From the NCBI GenBank assembly GCA_947626685.1, contig CANQTD010000001.1, forward strand, positions 1 through 34,392: DNA of 34,392 bases, written 5' to 3'. Positions 27,518 to 34,392 of this stretch are shown here, one piece after another (the stretch's first letter is position 1; every line of letters begins with the position of its first letter). The position numbers and the translations under genes were made by a program. Under the pieces are notes generated by a model. The model saw nothing but the letters and a program-made list of their open reading frames with translations, was not told the DNA's origin and ran no database searches. Source of the DNA: an uncultured Clostridia bacterium (GTDB taxonomy: Bacteria > Bacillota > Clostridia > Christensenellales > Borkfalkiaceae).

Positions 27518-28230
27518 TGCGGATCAACAAATTTCTTGCGGAACAGGGCGTCGCGTCGCGGAGGCAGGCGGACGTCATCATTGCGGAGGGGCGGGTCACC
27601 ATCAACGGTAAGACGGCACAGACGGGCGCCGAAGTCGGTCCCGACGACGCCGTCATGCTCGACGGAAAGCTGCTCTCCCATAAGGTACGGTACGAATATT
27701 ACCTGCTCAACAAGCCGAAGGGCTGCGTCTGCACGGTGAAGGACGACAAGACGGACTCCCCGCGCAAGACCGTCATGGACTTTCTGCCGCAGGGCGCGGG
27801 GAAGGTATTCCCCGTCGGAAGGCTCGACTACAACACCGAGGGGATGCTCCTTCTCACCAACGACGGCGACCTCGCATACCGCCTCACCGCGCCGCAGAGC
27901 GAGATCCCCAAGACCTATCTCGTACGCGTGGAGGGGACGGTGACGGGCCAACAGCTCAACCGTCTGCGCGCGGGCGTGGAGATCGAACCGGGCGTCGTCA
28001 CAAAGAAGTGCAAGATCACCGTCACAGAGACCGACAAGAGCTACACCAAGATGCACGTCGTCCTCACGGAGGGGAAGAACCGCGAGATCCGCCGCATGTT
28101 CGAGGCGGTCGGAAAACACGTTTGCTTTTTGAAGCGTATCAAGATCGGCGAACTCACGCTGTCCGGCCTCGACAGGGGCGAGGTGCGCAGGCTCTCCGCC
28201 GAAGAAGTGTTTTATCTCAAAAACCTATAA
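27517..28230 (+). CDS. rluB: 23S rRNA pseudouridine synthase (RluB/RsuA family)
   Basis: 237 residues: an N-terminal S4 domain (MRINKFLAEQGVASRRQADVIIAEGRVTINGKTAQTGAEV) and the pseudouridine synthase domain with the catalytic Asp in PVGRLDYNTEGMLLLTNDGDLAYRLT and the EGKNREIRRMFEAVG block. Target assignment (U2605-type of 23S rRNA) rests on the clostridial family. A stop codon at 27508-27510 in the same frame excludes earlier starts. The only Shine-Dalgarno (GAAGGAG, 27485-27491) is 25 nt from the ATG, with a perfect palindrome in between. Confidence 0.94.
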   Translation: MRINKFLAEQGVASRRQADVIIAEGRVTINGKTAQTGAEVGPDDAVMLDGKLLSHKVRYEYYLLNKPKGCVCTVKDDKTDSPRKTVMDFLPQGAGKVFPVGRLDYNTEGMLLLTNDGDLAYRLTAPQSEIPKTYLVRVEGTVTGQQLNRLRAGVEIEPGVVTKKCKITVTETDKSYTKMHVVLTEGKNREIRRMFEAVGKHVCFLKRIKIGELTLSGLDRGEVRRLSAEEVFYLKNL

Positions 28231-28273
28231 AATAAAAAACGGCAGAAAAGAGTTCCCCATAGGGAATCACAAT

Positions 28274-28786
28274 TCATTTCTCACAAATCATATTGATATA
28301 TGCTTGCATTTCCTGCGGCGTTTCATGGAAGCCGCGCCTGACCCATTCGTCGAGCAGGCCGAACAGACCATAGGAGTAAAATCTGCCTTTGTAACATTCG
28401 AGCACATTCTCGCCATGCTGAGGCATCATGATTTCATAAAAAGAATTGTAAATCGCCGTCTGTAAGCCACGTCCATATAGAAGAGTAAGAATATCTTTTA
28501 TGCTGTAATTGTACTCAAAAAAAGTCAGGCCGTTTTCGGGCGTAAAATTTTTCCGTTCCGCAATCCCGTGGTCTTCCGCCCAGCGTTCCCATAACTTGAT
28601 CAGCTTAAAGGTGATTGCCTCTTGTTTGCTTGAAAAATTACGAAAATAGGTCGTTCTCCCGACCTGCGCCGTTTCCGAGATTTCGGGGACGGATATTTTT
28701 TCTATCGGCTTTTTCCGAAGCAACTTAATAAGCGCGTCGGCAAGACACTCTTTTAAGAATTCCGTTGTTTTTGCATTTCCGCCCAT
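28274..28786 (-). CDS. TetR/AcrR family transcriptional regulator
   Basis: 170 residues. The N-terminal HTH reads ALIKLLRKKPIEKISVPEISETAQVGRTTYFRNFSSKQEAI, the TetR pattern. The C-terminal ligand domain is variable; its final WVRRGFHETPQEMQAYI resembles the TetR_C_33-like group common in Clostridia. It is divergent from two hydrolase genes and separated by a region rich in GGTAC repeats, so it probably represses itself and them. Codon use is visibly AT-richer than the surrounding core genes, suggesting acquisition. Confidence 0.9.
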   Translation of the reverse strand: MGGNAKTTEFLKECLADALIKLLRKKPIEKISVPEISETAQVGRTTYFRNFSSKQEAITFKLIKLWERWAEDHGIAERKNFTPENGLTFFEYNYSIKDILTLLYGRGLQTAIYNSFYEIMMPQHGENVLECYKGRFYSYGLFGLLDEWVRRGFHETPQEMQAYINMICEK

Positions 28787-28802
28787 ACATGTTCTCCTTT
28801 GT

Positions 28803-28949
28803 GGTACTTTTTATTGATTTTGTACCGTTTCGCATTGCTTTTTGGATTTTCGTACCGCAAGAGATATCTTTTCGCGTAAAGTACCGTTGCGCTTTTTGAC
28901 ATAATGAAATAGTTGGCAATTTCAGCGAAAAGTGGTACCTTATTGGTAC
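28803..28949. promoter_or_regulatory. GGTAC repeat array, candidate TetR operators
   Basis: GGTAC/GTACC occurs six times in 147 bp: 28803-28807, 28822-28826, 28852-28856, 28881-28885, 28934-28939 (GGTACC) and 28945-28949. The three middle copies lie in the same orientation 30 and 29 bp apart and share GTACCGTT(T/G)CGC...CTTTTTG for two of them. Regular spacing near three helical turns suggests cooperative protein binding. The array lies in the predicted leader of the TetR gene. Confidence 0.5.
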
Positions 28950-28964
28950 GATGATTCCATAAAG

Positions 28965-28993
28965 AGTATATCATTTATTATATGGTTTGTCAA
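28965..28993 (-). promoter_or_regulatory. Promoter of the TetR gene
   Basis: On the minus strand TTGACA (28993-28988), 17-bp spacer, TATACT (28970-28965). The leader would be about 170 nt and include the GGTAC array, placing two copies just after the transcription start. A TTGACA on the plus strand (28896-28901) lacks a good -10, so the hydrolase promoter remains uncertain. Confidence 0.65.
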
Positions 28994-29075
28994 CCGGGGA
29001 TCATGAAAAGATATATCAAATTTCTGCGCGGGGACAGTTACTTGATTTCGTAAATCTTAATTGAGGAGATATAAA

Positions 29076-30158
29076 ATGGAAGAACAAGCCGTTATGCAAA
29101 ACAAATCGGACAACCCAAAAAAGAAAGGAAAGCACAAAGGTCTTATCGTCGCCGGTTCCATTTTGGGTGGATCTGTTGTTTCGCTCTTGATTTTGGTTCT
29201 GATACTTTACTTTGTCGTTACTTGCAATACGCAAATTATCGTGGGCTTCATTCAGAAAGCGACCTACGGCGACAGTCCGTTCAACTCATACGAGCCATAT
29301 TATGAGCCGATCGACGGCAAGAAAGACAACGGGCAGTATCTCATCAGCGAAATAAACTACGATACGGAATATCCCAACAGCTTCCTTGACATCACTTATC
29401 CTGACGAAAACAGGGACATTGACCGTCCCACGCTGTTCTATTTCCACGGCGGCGGATTCTTCGCCGGCAGCAAGAACATGGGCGATCCTATGGCGGAAAC
29501 CGACGCAACGGCTCTCATCGACGATATTTGCGCCGCAGGATATAATATCGTCAATGTGGATTACGCGCTCGTCCCCGACTGCCGTTTTCCCGTGCCCCTG
29601 ATACAGGCGAACAGGGCGTTCGCGTATATGCAGGAGCACGCCGTAGAGTATCATTTGAACATGAACAAGGTCGTGATCATGGGTTCGTCGGCGGGCGCGA
29701 TCATGACAAGTCAGCTCGGCAGTATCATCACAAATCCCGAATATGCCGAATCGCTTGGAATTACGCCCGCGTTCAAGCCCGAACAGGTCAAGGCGGTCAT
29801 TCTTGACGACGCGCCCCTCGATTATGAGAAATTTTCTTTTGCAACGAAGATTCTTGTCGGAAATTATGTCAAGGGCAGTATCTATCTGAATAAAAACGAA
29901 ATCAAAAAGTACAACAACATCAAGAGCCTTACCGCGAATTATCCCGCCGCGGTCCTTCTCGGCAGCGAATACCGGCACGATATGAACGTCATGCACGAGG
30001 AACTCGAAAAACTCGGCTGTGAACATATTCTGATCGATCCGTATGCGGAACGCGGAGAGGCCAAACAGCATTGTTTTGTAGCTTCCGAAAGAGTGGATCC
30101 CGTGGCAAAAGACGCTTTCGACAGAATGATGGCATTCGTAAACGAAAGGACAGAATAA
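29076..30158 (+). CDS. Membrane-anchored alpha/beta hydrolase (HSL/esterase type)
   Basis: 360 residues. One N-terminal membrane helix (GLIVAGSILGGSVVSLLILVLILYFVV, about 22-48) after a short basic tail predicts an external catalytic domain. The hormone-sensitive-lipase-type oxyanion motif HGGG is at 124-127, the nucleophile elbow GSSAG at 203-207 (Ser205) and a candidate His at 332 (KQHCF). Likely substrates are short-chain or acyl esters; none can be named. The ATG at 29076 has a GAGGAG Shine-Dalgarno 7 nt upstream; a TTG at 29061 is not favoured. It forms an operon with the next gene. Confidence 0.85.
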   Translation: MEEQAVMQNKSDNPKKKGKHKGLIVAGSILGGSVVSLLILVLILYFVVTCNTQIIVGFIQKATYGDSPFNSYEPYYEPIDGKKDNGQYLISEINYDTEYPNSFLDITYPDENRDIDRPTLFYFHGGGFFAGSKNMGDPMAETDATALIDDICAAGYNIVNVDYALVPDCRFPVPLIQANRAFAYMQEHAVEYHLNMNKVVIMGSSAGAIMTSQLGSIITNPEYAESLGITPAFKPEQVKAVILDDAPLDYEKFSFATKILVGNYVKGSIYLNKNEIKKYNNIKSLTANYPAAVLLGSEYRHDMNVMHEELEKLGCEHILIDPYAERGEAKQHCFVASERVDPVAKDAFDRMMAFVNERTE

Positions 30159-30181
30159 AAGGAGAGGTATCAATAATCTTT

Positions 30182-31153
30182 ATGAAAAAACTCTTAAAAG
30201 GCATTTTGATCGCAGTTGCCGTTATTATCGTCGCAGTCGTTGTATTGGTTGTCGTCTTAGCGATAAAAAACAATATTGATTCCAAAAAGCCGCAGTTGAC
30301 CGATGATTATTACATGGGTTTCAAATCCGATTCTCCGTTGGAGAAAAAATATTCGGGGTTAGGAGATTATGAGGTCGCAAATGTCAATTTTGACGCGGGG
30401 AATAAAACAATAGACAAATACCGCGTTTGGTATCCGAAAGAACTTGAAAGTACAGAGCGGGAATATCCGCTTATCGTTATAACCAACGCAAGTAACGTTG
30501 CGGCGCTTAACTATGAGCCGTACTTTATGCGGCTTGCATCGTGGGGCTTTATCGTTGCGGGAAATGAGGATCGGCAAGCAGGTTCGGGCGAATCCACCTC
30601 GTTTACGCTTGACTACATATTGCAATTAAACGATAAATCCGACAGCGTTTTCTATAAGAAGATCAGCCAAACGAATATCGGAATTATAGGCTTTTCGCAA
30701 GGCGGCGCGGGCGCTATAAGAGCGGCAACCGAATTTGAAAACAGCAACCGATACAAAACAATGTTTACGGGTAGCGCCGCATATCCTTTCCTTGCAAAAA
30801 ATATGGGTTGGGAATACGACGCTTCTAAAATCAAAATCCCGTATTTTATGGCGGCAGGTACGGGAAAGACTGACGATTCGGGGGTTGAAGATATTTATAA
30901 AGAATTCGGCGGCGTATGTCCGCTTGAAGCTCTTAAAGATATTTATAGCACGATGAGCAATGACGTTACAAAAATCCGTGCGAGAATAACGGGCGCGGAA
31001 CACGAAGATATGCTCACTTTAACGGACGGTTATATGACTGCTTGGATGCTTTGGCAACTTTGTGGCGACGAAGAAGCCGAAAAGGTCTTTGAAGGCGATA
31101 GCGCAGAGATACTTTCCAACGTTAATTGGCAAGATATTGAGAGAAATATTTAA
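30182..31153 (+). CDS. Membrane-anchored alpha/beta hydrolase (dienelactone/PAF-acetylhydrolase-like)
   Basis: 323 residues, starting MKKLLKG with GGAGAGG 14 nt upstream. One N-terminal membrane helix (residues 6-28) and an external domain with GFSQGG (nucleophile Ser172), preceded by WGFIVAGNEDRQAG and followed by a candidate His274 (AEHEDML). The order and spacing resemble the chlorophyllase/PAF-acetylhydrolase/polyester hydrolase branch, unlike the HSL-type neighbour. Codon use is AT-rich. The pair of distinct surface esterases under a TetR regulator suggests a detoxification or lipid-modifying function, which is inference. Confidence 0.82.
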   Translation: MKKLLKGILIAVAVIIVAVVVLVVVLAIKNNIDSKKPQLTDDYYMGFKSDSPLEKKYSGLGDYEVANVNFDAGNKTIDKYRVWYPKELESTEREYPLIVITNASNVAALNYEPYFMRLASWGFIVAGNEDRQAGSGESTSFTLDYILQLNDKSDSVFYKKISQTNIGIIGFSQGGAGAIRAATEFENSNRYKTMFTGSAAYPFLAKNMGWEYDASKIKIPYFMAAGTGKTDDSGVEDIYKEFGGVCPLEALKDIYSTMSNDVTKIRARITGAEHEDMLTLTDGYMTAWMLWQLCGDEEAEKVFEGDSAEILSNVNWQDIERNI

Positions 31154-31171
31154 CCTCATAGAGAATGGCAT

Positions 31172-31193
31172 AAAAGGCGGGTTTCCCGCTTTT
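31172..31193 (+). terminator. Terminator of the hydrolase operon
   Basis: AAAAGGCGGG pairs with CCCGCTTTT (one bulged G) around a TTT loop, 19 nt after the stop. A short T-run closes the stem. It may also act on the opposite strand. The stretch 31194-31346 holds no gene; AAAAGCGGC (31278-31286) and GCCGCTTTT (31340-31348) form a 9-bp inverted pair with a 53-nt interior that may end lexA. Confidence 0.6.
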
Positions 31194-31346
31194 GAGGATC
31201 GATTGGGGCAGATCTGCCCACAATCCTTATCCTGCTTTCCCTTGAAAAGAAAAAATATGCCCACTTGGGGACATATTAAAAGCGGCTTGACGAACCGCCA
31301 AACCGCCTCATTCCGAATGCTTTTGGATACCCGGCGAATGCCGCTT

Positions 31347-31958
31347 TTATAATGTCCTGAGAAGTCCGACGACCTTGCCGACGATCATCGCGTCGCTGTC
31401 CGAATCGAGGACGAAATCCTCAAGCGCGCTGTTTTCGGGATGGAGGACGATCTTCCCGTCCTTCCTGCGGAAAAATCTCTTGACCGTCGCGCCGCGTTCG
31501 GTGCCGTCGGGGTCGAAGAGGGCGACCACGATGTCGCCGTCGTCCGCCGTCTCCTGTTTTCTGACGATGACCTTGTCGCCGTTGAAGATCCCCGCCTCGA
31601 TCATACTGTCGCCCGAAACGCGGAGCATGAACAGCTCTTCATCCTTAAATTCCGCCGAGGGGAGCGGGTAGAAGCCCTCGAAATTCTCGGCCGCGAGGAT
31701 GGGGGCGCCTGCCGCGACCGCGCCGAGCAGGGGAACGTTGACCATGCCCGTATTCTTGATCGAAACGGCGCGTTTTTTCCTGTCCGCCTTGTCGAGCATG
31801 CCCTTCTCCCTGAGGCGGTTGATATAGTCGTAGGCGGTCGCCGTGGATTTGATGCCGAGATCGCGGCACATGTCGCGGACGGTGGGGGGGAACCCGTTTT
31901 CGTTCGCATACCGTTTGATGTACTCCAAGACCGCGTTGAGTTTGCTTTCTTTCAGCAT
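31347..31958 (-). CDS. lexA: LexA repressor
   Basis: SOS regulator that cleaves itself when RecA is activated. From the ATG at 31958 (GGGAGG Shine-Dalgarno) it has 203 residues; an in-frame start farther upstream would lie in the promoter. The N-terminal winged helix (FPPTVRDMCRDLGIKSTATAYDYINRL), cleavage site Ala83-Gly84 (AVAAGAP), catalytic Ser118 (SGDSM) and Lys160 (TVKR) are all present. An SOS-box-like dyad overlaps its own -35. Confidence 0.96.
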   Translation of the reverse strand: MLKESKLNAVLEYIKRYANENGFPPTVRDMCRDLGIKSTATAYDYINRLREKGMLDKADRKKRAVSIKNTGMVNVPLLGAVAAGAPILAAENFEGFYPLPSAEFKDEELFMLRVSGDSMIEAGIFNGDKVIVRKQETADDGDIVVALFDPDGTERGATVKRFFRRKDGKIVLHPENSALEDFVLDSDSDAMIVGKVVGLLRTL

Positions 31959-31985
31959 TTGCCGCCTCCCGCCTCTTTTTTTCTC

Positions 31986-32025
31986 ATTATAACACAATTT
32001 TCGGAATACCGCAAACATTTGTTTC
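31986..32025 (-). promoter_or_regulatory. lexA promoter with SOS-box-like operator
   Basis: On the minus strand TTGCGG (32014-32009), 17-bp spacer, TATAAT (31991-31986). The plus-strand sequence CAAACATTTGTTTC (32012-32025) matches 10 of 14 positions of the B. subtilis box CGAACATATGTTCG and overlaps the -35, fitting autorepression. Confidence 0.6.
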
Positions 32026-32054
32026 ACGGTTTTTGAAAATTTTTTTTCTTTTTC

Positions 32055-32083
32055 TTGATTTTTTTCAGGGCGGACACTATAAT
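32055..32083 (+). promoter_or_regulatory. Sigma-A promoter of the Cys-rich small protein
   Basis: TTGATT (32055-32060), 17-bp spacer, TATAAT (32078-32083), ending 7 nt before the ATG at 32090. The transcript would start at the start codon. The SOS-like box lies 30 bp upstream of this -35. Confidence 0.7.
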
Positions 32084-32089
32084 AAAGGT

Positions 32090-32275
32090 ATGGAAAAGAA
32101 GATGTGCGTGTTCGACGACGACAAGGAATGCGACGACTGCATGGAGTGCGAGGTTTGCGAGCTCGACCCGAGCAAGCCGTGCGACAACTGCGGCAAGTGC
32201 CTCGACTTCGGAAAGGACTATGCCACGATCAAGATCGACAGGGTATACACCGACCCGTCCGAATACAAGGAATGA
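32090..32275 (+). CDS. Small cysteine-rich protein, probable metal or Fe-S binding
   Basis: 61 residues with eight cysteines at 6, 14, 17, 20, 23, 31, 34 and 37, giving two CxxCxxC blocks (CDDCMEC and CDNCGKC). The acidic, soluble chain has no membrane segment. The spacing suggests zinc or iron-sulfur binding; I do not recognise a characterised family. The ATG at 32090 is set by the promoter 7 nt upstream; an earlier in-frame start at 32033 would be in front of the promoter and is rejected. It is divergent from lexA and convergent with hflX. Confidence 0.75.
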   Translation: MEKKMCVFDDDKECDDCMECEVCELDPSKPCDNCGKCLDFGKDYATIKIDRVYTDPSEYKE

Positions 32276-32295
32276 CGCCGCGGCTCTTCGGAGCT

Positions 32296-33504
32296 CTATT
32301 TTACAAACGTCCGGAACTTGTCTGCATAGATGGCGGGGATGACCGCCGTAATGCGCGCCCCGTCGTCGGTGTATTCCACCGTCCGCTCGGTGAGAAGCCC
32401 GCGCAGCGCACCGTATTCCGCCATGCGCGGATAGGGGACGAAGAGGGCCGCGCGCACGAACTCGTCCTTCAACGCCTCGAAGATCCTGCGTTTGAGCTCC
32501 TCTAAACCCGTCCCGTTCTTGGCGGAGATACAGACCGCGCCGCGCGGCGGGCGTAGATCGCGGGCCGCGTCGCACTTGTTCATGACGACCAGATAGGGAG
32601 CGTTGAAGCCGAGCTCGTTCAAGGTGTCGAGCGTGGTTTTGAGCTGCATTTCATACTCTCCCGAGGCGTCGCAGACGATGAGCGCGAGATCGCAGTTGAG
32701 CGCGCTCTCCAAAGTGGACTTGAAAGCCTCGATCAGATGATGGGGGAGACTTTGCAAAAATCCGACCGTGTCCACCATGAGAAAGGGGATCCCGTCGACC
32801 TCAAAGGCGCGGGCGGTGGGGTCGAGCGTGGCAAAGAGAGCGTTCTTGACAAAGGTCTCCGCCCCCGTAATTTGGTTCAAGAGGGTGGATTTCCCCGTAT
32901 TCGTATAGCCGACGAGAGCGACCGTTTTGACGCGGTCTTTTTTTCTGCGCTGCGTCAAAAGAGAACGGCGCCGCTCCGTCTCGGCAAGCCGCTGTTCGAG
33001 CGCGTGGATGCGGGCGCGGATGTGACGGCGGTCCGTCTCGAGACGTGTCTCGCCCGGGCCCCGCGTTCCGATCCCTCCGCCGAGACGGGAGAGCGCGGAG
33101 CCCTTTCCGCGAAGGCGGGGATAGATATACTTATATTGGGCAAGTTCCACCTGCAGCTTACCCTCGCTGCTCTCCGCGCGCAGGGCGAAGATGTCGAGAA
33201 TGAGGGTGGTGCGGTCGATCACCTTCCTGTCGCCGAGGGCATGGGAAATGTTCAGCGTCTGGGAAGGGGAGAGGTCGCCGTTGAAGAGGACGGTGACGTC
33301 GAGCCCTTCGAGCCGCTCTTTGAGCTCCGCAAGTTTGCCTTCGCCGATGAACGTGGCGGGGTTGATCTCGCGGATATTCTGGTAGATCGTTCCCGCATAG
33401 CCCGCGCCCGCGCTCTCGATGAGGGCGACGGCCTCCTCGTGCAAGACCTTTGATTCGGGCCCGAAAACGGGCTGGATCACATAGACGCGCTCGGAGATGT
33501 TCAT
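32296..33504 (-). CDS. hflX: GTPase HflX
   Basis: Ribosome-splitting GTPase of stress recovery. 402 residues. The N-terminal HflX domain (VYVIQPVFGPESKVLHEEAVALIESAGAG...ATFIGEGKLAELKE) is followed by the Gly-rich linker LGGGIGTRGPGETRLETDRR, G1 GYTNTGKST (199-207), G3 DTVGFLQSLPHHLIEAFKSTLE and G4 NKCD. The C-terminal domain is complete. Its ATG overlaps the stop of the recombinase gene upstream (ATGA), so both are cotranscribed. Confidence 0.96.
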   Translation of the reverse strand: MNISERVYVIQPVFGPESKVLHEEAVALIESAGAGYAGTIYQNIREINPATFIGEGKLAELKERLEGLDVTVLFNGDLSPSQTLNISHALGDRKVIDRTTLILDIFALRAESSEGKLQVELAQYKYIYPRLRGKGSALSRLGGGIGTRGPGETRLETDRRHIRARIHALEQRLAETERRRSLLTQRRKKDRVKTVALVGYTNTGKSTLLNQITGAETFVKNALFATLDPTARAFEVDGIPFLMVDTVGFLQSLPHHLIEAFKSTLESALNCDLALIVCDASGEYEMQLKTTLDTLNELGFNAPYLVVMNKCDAARDLRPPRGAVCISAKNGTGLEELKRRIFEALKDEFVRAALFVPYPRMAEYGALRGLLTERTVEYTDDGARITAVIPAIYADKFRTFVK

Positions 33505-34392
33505 TCGTCCTCCTGCCTGTGCAGTTTGACGCGGTCTGCAACGGCCTTGCGGTTGTCCTCCGTGATCGCCGCGTAGTGCTTCCGCGTCGTGTTGACGTCG
33601 CGGTGCCCCAAGACGTCGGCAACGATATAGATATCGCCCGTCTCACGGTAGAGGGAGGTGCCGAAAGTCGAACGCAGCTTATGGGGCGTAATGTGTTTGA
33701 GCGGGGACACGATGGAGGCGTATTTCTTGACGAGTTTTTCCACCGCGCGCACCGTGATCCGCCTGTATTGCAGGGAGAGAAAGAGGGCGGGCTCGTTTTG
33801 CGGAACTTTGCCGTCGCCCTTCTTTTGCTCGATGTACGCTTCGAGCGCGGCGGCGACTTCTTCGGAAAAATACAAGATCGCCTTGTTGCCGCCCTTCCGC
33901 GTGACGATAAAGGAGTTGTCCGCAAAATTGATGCTCTCGTTGTTGAGCCCGACGAGCTCCGAGATACGGATCCCCGTCCCGAGGAACAGGGTGAGGATGG
34001 CGCAATCGCGGATCTTCGTGCGCTCGTGGTAGCCCTCCATGTGGCGGGAGAGCCCGCGGCCGAGTTCGGCGGTGTCGAGAAGTTCGGAGACCTCCCCGCC
34101 TTCGAGCCGTATGATCTCCTTCTCGTGCAGTTTCGGCGTGGGGACTTTTGCCGTATTGTTGACGGAGATCAACCCCTTATTGAAGAAGTATTTGAACATG
34201 GAGCGCACGGTGGAAAGTTTGCGCGCCTTTGCGCGTTCGTCGCAGGAGAGCTCCTTGCCGCCGTAGGAATAGTGGGAAAGATAGGAGAGGAAGATCTCGA
34301 TATCGGTATCCGAGACCTGTTCGAGCTGTTCGAGCGTGATCGCGCGCGGATCGTCCGCCATGCCGCGGAACTTCTTCTTGCAGAGAAAATCG
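33501..34392 (-). CDS. Tyrosine recombinase, XerC/XerD type (5' end cut by the window)
   Basis: At least 296 residues. The catalytic set is visible: the first Arg in GTGIRISELVGL, HKLRSTFG with His and second Arg, LGHRDVNTT, and the nucleophile Tyr in KHYAAI. The frame stays open to the window edge (DFLCKKKFRG before the ATG at 34361) and that segment looks like the N-terminal core-binding domain, so the true start is outside. Long length and coupling to hflX suggest a chromosome-encoded Xer-like enzyme rather than an integrase of a mobile element; the exact role (dif resolution or other) is not shown. Confidence 0.9.
   Translation of the reverse strand, partial: DFLCKKKFRGMADDPRAITLEQLEQVSDTDIEIFLSYLSHYSYGGKELSCDERAKARKLSTVRSMFKYFFNKGLISVNNTAKVPTPKLHEKEIIRLEGGEVSELLDTAELGRGLSRHMEGYHERTKIRDCAILTLFLGTGIRISELVGLNNESINFADNSFIVTRKGGNKAILYFSEEVAAALEAYIEQKKGDGKVPQNEPALFLSLQYRRITVRAVEKLVKKYASIVSPLKHITPHKLRSTFGTSLYRETGDIYIVADVLGHRDVNTTRKHYAAITEDNRKAVADRVKLHRQEDE

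Noticed and set aside
28753-28974. 73-codon minus-strand frame upstream of the TetR gene
   Set aside because: It starts within 5 nt of the predicted -10 box, reads through the GGTAC repeats and has no family resemblance.
33501-34392. Recombinase as integrase of a mobile element with attachment site at the tRNA
   Set aside because: The gene is coupled to hflX, shares core-genome base use and is 28 kb from the tRNA; no attachment-site pair is visible.

Overview
The window looks like chromosomal DNA from an endospore-forming member of the Bacillota, class Clostridia. It carries the whole spoIIIAA-AH operon, spoIVB, a spoIIM-like gene, dacF-type carboxypeptidases, the DUF2953/ytfJ pair and sigma-E/G-like promoters. 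Codon use is GC-rich, with many G/C third positions. A Christensenellales-type lineage is my guess from gene order, not something I can prove. Almost everything is core genome; two short stretches look accessory.

Layout. 1-39 is the start of a divergent HTH gene, then about 600 bp of palindromic repeats without a gene. polA-coaE and an amidase-domain gene follow (679-4311). A toxin-antitoxin pair, a duplicated repeat, tRNA-Leu and a lytic transglycosylase lie on the minus strand (4341-5893). The spoIIIA operon runs 6035-10478. The asp23-nusB-folD-ispA-dxs-tlyA block (10539-15527) combines transcription antitermination, one-carbon metabolism, isoprenoid synthesis and rRNA methylation. nadK-argR-recN follow. 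Then come spoIVB, a spoIIM-like gene, dacF and lysA. M50 protease-scpA-scpB-DUF2953-ytfJ-dac-rluB form the next block (23076-28230). An AT-richer insert (about 28236-31346) holds a TetR regulator and two membrane-anchored alpha/beta hydrolases. The right end carries lexA, a tiny cysteine-rich protein, hflX and a tyrosine recombinase that runs off the window.

How it works together. Several sporulation genes (spoIIIAA, spoIIM-like, dacF, DUF2953, possibly the amidase) have a sigma-E/G-like -10 box only 5-7 nt before the ATG. The vegetative genes polA, nadK, lysA and the Cys-rich gene have good sigma-A promoters 7-11 nt before the ATG. All of these are predicted to be leaderless or nearly so. 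At two loci (spoIVB/spoIIM and coaE/amidase) the terminator hairpin of the upstream gene contains the -10 box and the start codon of the next gene. A read-through RNA would hide the ATG, while the gene's own transcript would expose it. I consider this the most interesting signal in the window.

A second unexplained signal is a dispersed 29-nt motif (core AGTACTACGTCAGACATA). It has four copies, all on the + strand, 6-7 kb apart. Two lie in frame inside spoIIIAE and dxs, one sits in the dacF terminator, and one lies between the Shine-Dalgarno and start codon of rluB.
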